DNA of 19,277 nt from contig MSHE01000017.1 of the NCBI GenBank assembly GCA_001941025.1, forward strand, positions 1-19,277. The letters run 5' to 3'. Source of the DNA: Lachnospiraceae bacterium Zagget3 (GTDB taxonomy: Bacteria; Bacillota_A; Clostridia; Lachnospirales; Lachnospiraceae). Shown piece by piece: positions 15,101 through 19,277 of this stretch (position 1 is its first letter; the number at the start of each line of letters is the position of its first letter). The notes under the pieces are model-generated. The model made no database searches, was not told the origin of the DNA, and was given only the letters and a program-made list of their open reading frames with translations. The position numbers and the translations under genes are program-made.

Positions 15101-18041
15101 CCAGTCCCAGCCCTATACCATAGATGAAAAGGCGTTGAACCAGTATATTGACAAACTCTGGGACGGCACCAGTATGCTGACGGTCAGCAAGAAAACGGAA
15201 CACCTGCTGGGGGCGCAGAGGCAGAGCATTTTCATGAAGGTGAAGGAGTACCTCCAGACCTATCAGCAGTGGGACGAACTGAGCCAGATGAAGGACACGG
15301 AGCCCAACCCCTACCTGGTGGTGCGCAACCGTCTGCTACAGCAGGCCGAGCAGGCGCAGCGGCAAATTGAGACGAGAGAACGGGAGAAAACGCTGGACGA
15401 ATACGCGGCGCTGCTGGCCGTGACGGAAACGCTGAAAGATATTGTATCGCTGTTGCACGGCGGGAAGGACAACCGGCAGTATTTCTACCGGGACTTCCTG
15501 ACCAGTCATCACATGGAGCTGGACGTTGCCACGACGCTGCCCATGCTGGATGAGTCGGTATCCATCCTCCCCGGGTACGAGCTGTGGAACCGTGTCCTGC
15601 GCCATGAGGAGGACAAGATTCCCTTTGAGGCGTATCAGAATCAGGTGCTTCAGGGGGGCGGCGCGGAAGAATATGACTTTGGCCGTCAGCGCCTCCTCCT
15701 CTGGTATCTGAAAGACATGGACACGCTGCCCGAATCCGTCACGCTGGAGGGGCTGGATGCGCTGGAGGAGCAGATTACCCAAAACGTGGATGCCATGCCC
15801 CCTGAAATCCAGCGCATGGAGCGTCGGTTCAATGCGGAGCTGGAGCTGGCCGAAGCATATGGCCGCTTTACGGATTTGGGCGCCAAAAACCGCATCCTCC
15901 ATGAGTTCCGGGACTGGTACCGGCCTTCGGCAGACCACTCCTGCAACTATGGCTTCTATAGCCGTGCCATGAACGCCTGCTGCGATGCGGTGGAGCGGGA
16001 CGCCCAGCGGATGAAGGACACATATCTGGACAAGCTGGAGACCCTGAAGCAGGATCTGGGCGCCGCCCAGGGGGAACAGGAAAACGACATCCTGGCCACC
16101 ATTGCGACCCTGGTGGAGGAGGAAAAGTATTCCGTGGCAGACGACTATATGCGTCTGGCCCGGAATGGGTATGTTGCGCCGCCGGTCAGCTATATGTCCG
16201 CGGGCAGCCACACCGATTATTTCAGGCGGCTCCTGAAGCAGTACGGCACTCTGTGCCAGGCCTATGGTCAGCAGCCGGGGCGAACGCTTTTTGACGTGTA
16301 TAAGGACTACAACCCGGAGGGCAGACTGCATAACCGCATCCAGCGTGACGCATATGAGATGATTGAAAAGTGGCCCCGGGGCGACCGGACACAGGACAGC
16401 TCAATTGCGGCCTTTCTGGAGGCACTGGGGCTGAAACCGCCCTGCCAAATTCAGCGAATCTCCGCCAGAGGGGAGAGCACGGAGGAACGGACCCTCTCCT
16501 GGCACTACCTTCCGGAGCAAAGCGGCGCCAATCCCTCCGACTACGAGCATCCCATTGCGGCCTTTGGCAGCCGACTGTCCGGGGACGGGCTGACTGTCCG
16601 CCTGATGCTGGGCCGTGCGGACAAGGATCGCATCATTTCCGCCATCCGCAGCTATGGCGCCACTGGCTGCCCGGTGATGATTTTGCTGGACTACTTCCTC
16701 ACCCTGTCGGAGCGCAGAGCCATTGCGGCCGCAATGAAGCAGGAGGGCGCCAATACCCGGACGATGGTGCTGATCGACCGCATCATGGCGGTGTTCCTGG
16801 CCAACGTTTCCAGGGAGGAGCGAGTCAGGGCCATGCTGCAATGTGCCCTTCCGTTCAGCTGGCTGAATCCCTATCTTAAGAGCAGCTCCTCTGTCATCCC
16901 GCCGGAGATGTTTATGGGGCGCAGAGATGAATTGAGCAGCATTCTGGAACCCGGCGGCACCCACATCATCTATGGCGGCCGCCAGCTCGGTAAAACCGCC
17001 CTGTTCCAGCGCGCAAAGGCGATGGTGGACAATCCCTCCCAGGGCAGTTGGGCGGTCAACCTCTCCATCAAGGGCAAGCCGGAGGACCAGGCGCTGTTGG
17101 AAATCTACAACGAGCTGGTGATGGCTGGCTTCCTGGAGGAGGGGCTCACGATTCAGGACTGGGACGGGCTGTGCCGGGCCATTCGGATCAGAATGACAAG
17201 CCGGGAGCATCCGGTCGTCCGGTTTCTGCTGCTCCTGGACGAGGCGGATGTGTTTTTGAAATCATGCGAAGCGTCCAATTACATCATCATCGATCGGCTG
17301 CTGGAGCTGCAAAACGCGACGGATGACCGGTTCAAGTTCGTGCTGGCCGGCCTGCACAACGTCCTGCGCTATAGCCGCCGTGCGATGGAAAACAATGGGT
17401 CGTTGATGCGACTGTCCCCCATGTGCATCAAACCGCTGAAATACAGTGAGGGAAGCGAACTGCTGGAAAAGCCACTGTTTTACCTGGGGTTCCGGGTCAG
17501 ACCGGAGGACACGCCGCTGATTTCACAGATTCTGTCCACCTGCAACTATTATCCCGGCCTGATTCACTACTATGCCTATCAGCTACTGAACAATATGAAG
17601 CTGGGCCAGATGAACGAATCGGACACGCCGCTTTACTATCTGAACGAAGCGCAGATCCGGAATCTGCTCCAGGACCCGGACTTTAACGAGCAGATTAGGG
17701 AGAAGCTGGTCATCACTCTGGGGGTGGACGCCGACGAGGGCAACCATTACAATATCCTGGCCTACGCCCTGGCGTACTGTTTCCACACAAGTCCGGAGGG
17801 CGCCTCCTTCGGGTTCACCGCTGCGGAGCTGATGGACATCTGCGACCAGTTCGGGATTTTGACGATCAGCGAAATGGACGAGTATACGGTGCAAGCGCTC
17901 CTGAACGAAATGGTGGAGCTGAATGTGCTGCAAACCACCGACCAAAAACAGTATTCCTTCAACCGGCGCAGCTTTCTGGAGATGTTGGGGGATGAAGTGA
18001 CCGTGATGAAGGAGTTGTATCATTTTGCAGAACTTGAGTAA
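12156..18041 (+). CDS. Giant STAND-like NTPase with tandem OB-like modules
   Basis: A 1,961-aa protein if it starts at GTG 12156, with AAGGA at 12143-12147. ATG 12126 has no ribosome site; ATG 12234 is also possible. Order: Ala/Pro-rich start; helical domain (about 25-240); two cold-shock/OB-like modules (about 252-325 and 331-398); seven hexapeptide repeats (401-442); a helical, TPR-like region (about 450-660); a Glu/Pro-rich linker (about 665-735); then a long helical region with likely coiled coils (about 740-1575). The C-terminal P-loop NTPase has Walker A GGRQLGKT (1607-1614) and Walker B LLLLDEAD with Asp1695/Glu1696; sensor-like FKFVLAGLHNVL follows, and a probable winged helix ends the protein. 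GRQxGKT with DEAD fits the STAND/archaeal-type ATPase group. Its stop overlaps the next gene by 17 nt. Such layouts usually serve as sensors in NTP-dependent conflict systems; this role is inference. Confidence 0.8.
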   Translation: MLTKPATAPAPTQVVAPPAPAPSPLSMRECLQQYAQTGEKPDFWQEPSSVRRQDGAINQLLNAVSDKEHRKKLQPAVDRLCYGQKQHDPSRMDEAARQVLQMFRQDSALEDDLDAVRLAAEMLYVTGKDGAQVLERGGLYYEAATLLLEKQPDGYEKRALSDTVLALLWEDDRRSELYSMLFQGILVSGDASLLPVVAVRFPDEAVYLKELIRVLSKAADLLLPVSGGLQQQAESLAKQFPAGLPEPEGTQNGEIFSYDQATGSGEIGWGMFSCTFNLAMIPSATLRSYLKSLHTRDLDRYPIPVLIQTCSGVPVSLREDEAREKLTPEQIKGSIFALMWASEEGQIRTQDGETFRFRYADLREPLRSRIQKMMISDLSGQEIAVTFQVEQGWAVGIEKATAVKRTVAVEQTTAAKQSTAVKQPIVVEQPSAAKQPAAIKQTEQTPEARFQEIKVTLGNGADKNRFWNALQELPELLDTPICGQGLDRYLQTAVAQYKLDGSMGWLAKAAQLYRQYQDRYPADQKSLRTLVSFAGKLGDTELILSSVSQLMDTQTRTQAEGTVANDIAMCAELCQTQYAQSGDARLLECCIACLDTMKACLPRREWPKLNSYRIFTLVETGDMEGALALQQESESRNDPLILDAAVAQKLDSYRAQQKQEPEKEPAQEAEPESETEMTSEPEQKPEPEIATTSEPETATAPEPEQAPSPRKPSKQKRQPAPVMKRTHAPLPELPVRTDKIGLNNGIFKGIDCPGKDGDPKAVGTVWQLIAKGSAPSALLYAKSLTRGAPEVWQPVYDVLAYAYGDPLLKEDYRFAKLQTVYDAAVPGCSEEAVRRFELCALLRMLFTDRIDENILYSVSEDMIRKALGNCGLYQEVDALPGLFRELCGFIRDFRQGFGQQASGKTKSLAEIRQQKDKVLKRARELAEMRLDTTAARNARLNELRKQLFGRDGFMQKLIRIAAEDRTDARDEGMQFCAQFWKSQSQPYTIDEKALNQYIDKLWDGTSMLTVSKKTEHLLGAQRQSIFMKVKEYLQTYQQWDELSQMKDTEPNPYLVVRNRLLQQAEQAQRQIETREREKTLDEYAALLAVTETLKDIVSLLHGGKDNRQYFYRDFLTSHHMELDVATTLPMLDESVSILPGYELWNRVLRHEEDKIPFEAYQNQVLQGGGAEEYDFGRQRLLLWYLKDMDTLPESVTLEGLDALEEQITQNVDAMPPEIQRMERRFNAELELAEAYGRFTDLGAKNRILHEFRDWYRPSADHSCNYGFYSRAMNACCDAVERDAQRMKDTYLDKLETLKQDLGAAQGEQENDILATIATLVEEEKYSVADDYMRLARNGYVAPPVSYMSAGSHTDYFRRLLKQYGTLCQAYGQQPGRTLFDVYKDYNPEGRLHNRIQRDAYEMIEKWPRGDRTQDSSIAAFLEALGLKPPCQIQRISARGESTEERTLSWHYLPEQSGANPSDYEHPIAAFGSRLSGDGLTVRLMLGRADKDRIISAIRSYGATGCPVMILLDYFLTLSERRAIAAAMKQEGANTRTMVLIDRIMAVFLANVSREERVRAMLQCALPFSWLNPYLKSSSSVIPPEMFMGRRDELSSILEPGGTHIIYGGRQLGKTALFQRAKAMVDNPSQGSWAVNLSIKGKPEDQALLEIYNELVMAGFLEEGLTIQDWDGLCRAIRIRMTSREHPVVRFLLLLDEADVFLKSCEASNYIIIDRLLELQNATDDRFKFVLAGLHNVLRYSRRAMENNGSLMRLSPMCIKPLKYSEGSELLEKPLFYLGFRVRPEDTPLISQILSTCNYYPGLIHYYAYQLLNNMKLGQMNESDTPLYYLNEAQIRNLLQDPDFNEQIREKLVITLGVDADEGNHYNILAYALAYCFHTSPEGASFGFTAAELMDICDQFGILTISEMDEYTVQALLNEMVELNVLQTTDQKQYSFNRRSFLEMLGDEVTVMKELYHFAELE
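13356..13481 (+). repeat. Seven-unit 18-bp coding tandem repeat
   Basis: Seven consecutive in-frame 18-bp units encode hexapeptides of the form T-A-V-K-Q-P: TAVKRT, VAVEQT, TAAKQS, TAVKQP, IVVEQP, SAAKQP and AAIKQT. Codons vary between units, so the array is not brand new. It links the OB-like modules to the helical region of the large NTPase and may change in copy number between strains. Confidence 0.9.
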
Positions 18042-18579
18042 ACCGGCGCTGTGGTGGGATACCATGCCTGGCCCCTCCGGCCTGGTGGAGCGGGTGACGG
18101 AGTTCCCGCTGCGAATGCAGAGCGTTGTCATTCGCCATGAGGGGGACGTTCCCTGGGAGGAGGATTTCCGATTCAGCGTGAAAGAGGCGGTGCAGAAGCG
18201 GAATTCTGACCTTCAGATGGATGGGTACAGCGCACCGCCTCAGGAGAAACCGGACCGCTGGCTGGTTGACCGGCTGTCGGGGGGCAGATTCTTCTGCCTC
18301 CCGACGGAGGACCCGATTCCGAGGGCGGCGGCGCAGGGGTGGCTGAAAGACCGCGTGCTGTGGATCAGCGGCATTGGGGACAAGCGCCAGGCCGGTGCAT
18401 GGCTCGACCTGGCCGCACGGATGGGGCGGGTGCCCCAGGAGCAGCGGGGCTGCCTGATCCTGCTCCTCCCGAAAACCATCCCGGTCAACACGTCCCTCAG
18501 CGTGCTGGATATGAGTGAGTATCTGGGGGAATACGATCTGCACTTCTTCTCAGGCTGTTGGCGGCCCGGCAAAGGCTGA
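18025..18579 (+). CDS. STAND partner protein, N-terminal part (frameshifted)
   Basis: A 184-aa frame starting at TTG 18025, with AAGGAG at 18009-18014 inside the end of the NTPase gene, so the two are translationally coupled. It opens with a GPSGLVERV block followed by a segment leading to SVVIRHEGDVPWEEDF. Later, RVLWISGIGDKRQAGAWLDL and RGCLILLLPKTIP look like helix-strand units of an NTPase fold. No Walker A is visible, so any such domain is inactive. The frame ends abruptly after LHFFS with a low-quality tail. The next frame continues smoothly as LRLLAARQRLTRF, which suggests one original protein of about 338 aa broken by a single-base indel near 18541-18555. No named family recognised. 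Confidence 0.6.
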   Translation: MQNLSKPALWWDTMPGPSGLVERVTEFPLRMQSVVIRHEGDVPWEEDFRFSVKEAVQKRNSDLQMDGYSAPPQEKPDRWLVDRLSGGRFFCLPTEDPIPRAAAQGWLKDRVLWISGIGDKRQAGAWLDLAARMGRVPQEQRGCLILLLPKTIPVNTSLSVLDMSEYLGEYDLHFFSGCWRPGKG

Positions 18580-19040
18580 CCAGATTTGACAAAAAATATC
18601 TGGCGGAGCTGGCTGTGGCGCTGGCCCATGGCGACCCCCGGCGGTGTGGGGAGTTTGTTGACATGGGGCAGTCCCTGGTGGAGGACCCGGAGGCCCAGGC
18701 ACAGGGCATGAACCATATTGACCGGCATCACGCAATCTGGCTGGCCCAGATGCGGGTGGCGTTCGCCAGGATCGAGGAGACTAAATTTGAGATTCTGCAA
18801 CGCAATCAGAGCGCCGTCGGCGTTCTGGTGGGGGATACGGATGAATTCGGCAACCATATCAATGAGATTGGCGACATTGAGCTGCGGCACCTGATTTATG
18901 CGGCAAAAACAAACCGACTTTACCTTCAAGAGGAGGATTTCAGTACGGTGCAAATCCTCCACGCCAACCGCAATCGGCTGGCGCATCACCACGTTTTGTC
19001 CTATGAGGAGCTTCAGACGCTGGGCAATCGGCTGTGCTGA
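18558..19040 (+). CDS. STAND partner, C-terminal part with HEPN-like motif
   Basis: A 160-aa frame, nominally from TTG 18558, overlapping the previous frame by 22 nt and lacking its own ribosome site. Open frame B extends a few codons upstream. It is helix-rich: RLTRFDKKYLAELAVALA and IDRHHAIWLAQMRVAFARIEE are clear amphipathic helices. Near the end, ILHANRNRLAHHHVLSYEEL contains RNRLAH (18969-18986). This is an R-x4-H motif like those of HEPN-type domains, in which Arg and His can form an RNase site. It is best read as the C-terminal half of the broken partner gene, or as a product of ribosomal frameshifting. It ends at TGA 19040. Confidence 0.6.
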   Translation: MAARQRLTRFDKKYLAELAVALAHGDPRRCGEFVDMGQSLVEDPEAQAQGMNHIDRHHAIWLAQMRVAFARIEETKFEILQRNQSAVGVLVGDTDEFGNHINEIGDIELRHLIYAAKTNRLYLQEEDFSTVQILHANRNRLAHHHVLSYEELQTLGNRLC

Positions 19041-19277
19041 GTGGAAGTGCCTGCGGCGCCCCGCACAATCAACGAGACCAGCATAACGGGGCCGGAGAGT
19101 AATTCCGAAGTACCCCCTACCAGGTAGACAGCGAAAAAGCAAAGTGTAATAAAAGAAAAAACAATAAGGGGTGCATCTTTACGAAAGAGAAGTATATTTA
19201 TCTGGCGAAGGAACAGCAGGAATATCTGATAGAAAATATGGAATAAATTGCAGTCAGAATCATTCTTGCAATGGCAA
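19041..19277. other. Trailing region without a supported gene
   Basis: AT-rich from about 19130. A GTG frame from 19171 stays open to the window edge, and a 21-codon run ending in YLIENME lies in another frame, but neither has a convincing start and ribosome site. CTACC/GGTAG forms a short inverted repeat near 19115-19125. No terminator with a U tract follows the partner gene. Confidence 0.4.

Noticed and set aside
12071..19119. GTACCCCTA (12071-12079) and GTACCCCCTA (19110-19119) flanking the NTPase module as possible insertion-site repeats
   Set aside because: Only 9-10 bases with one length difference, and the flanks do not match; likely chance. An empty site in a related genome would be needed.
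19171..19277. GTG frame open to the window end
   Set aside because: The AAGGGG sits directly against the GTG, leaving no proper spacing, and the translation shows no recognisable pattern. A competing frame is equally plausible.

Overview
The window reads as a chromosomal stretch of a gut-type Clostridia bacterium, probably an Oscillospiraceae-like lineage. I infer this from the high GC content, strong AGGAGG-type ribosome binding sites, LytTR/GHKL regulators of the AgrA/AgrC kind, a permuted family 3 glycosidase and a GPH sugar symporter. All convincing genes lie on the + strand. No tRNA, rRNA or CRISPR array was seen, and no transposase gene.

Region 1 (1-1300) is a small prophage remnant: a holin whose 5' end has been replaced by a 158-bp MITE-like element (70-227), a GH24 endolysin with a peptidoglycan-binding domain, and a hairpin terminator.

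Region 2 (1300-11135) is a beta-glucan/beta-glucoside locus. It holds a lipoprotein, a membrane-tethered GH3 enzyme with inverted domain order and a small four-helix membrane protein. Behind a second promoter come a LytTR response regulator, its GHKL histidine kinase, a cytoplasmic GH5 glycosidase and a GPH-family symporter. The likely logic is outside hydrolysis by GH3, sensing by the kinase, uptake by the symporter and inside hydrolysis by GH5. A 20-bp-period direct repeat just upstream of the lipoprotein promoter is a candidate operator for the response regulator.

Region 3 (11136-11722) is mostly non-coding. It holds a 239-bp imperfectly palindromic element, a possible short RNA transcription unit ending in a strong terminator, then a near-consensus promoter feeding a GC-rich structured leader.

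Region 4 (11723-19040) is the most unusual part. It has a 75-aa small beta-barrel-like protein, then a 1,961-aa protein: two cold-shock/OB-like modules, a hexapeptide repeat linker, a long helical region and a C-terminal STAND-like P-loop NTPase with a probable winged helix. A translationally coupled partner follows, split by an apparent frameshift, whose C-terminus carries an RNxxxH motif like those of HEPN domains. I infer a STAND-type NTP-dependent conflict (possibly antiphage) system that I cannot match to a named one. The last 237 bases hold no gene I can support.
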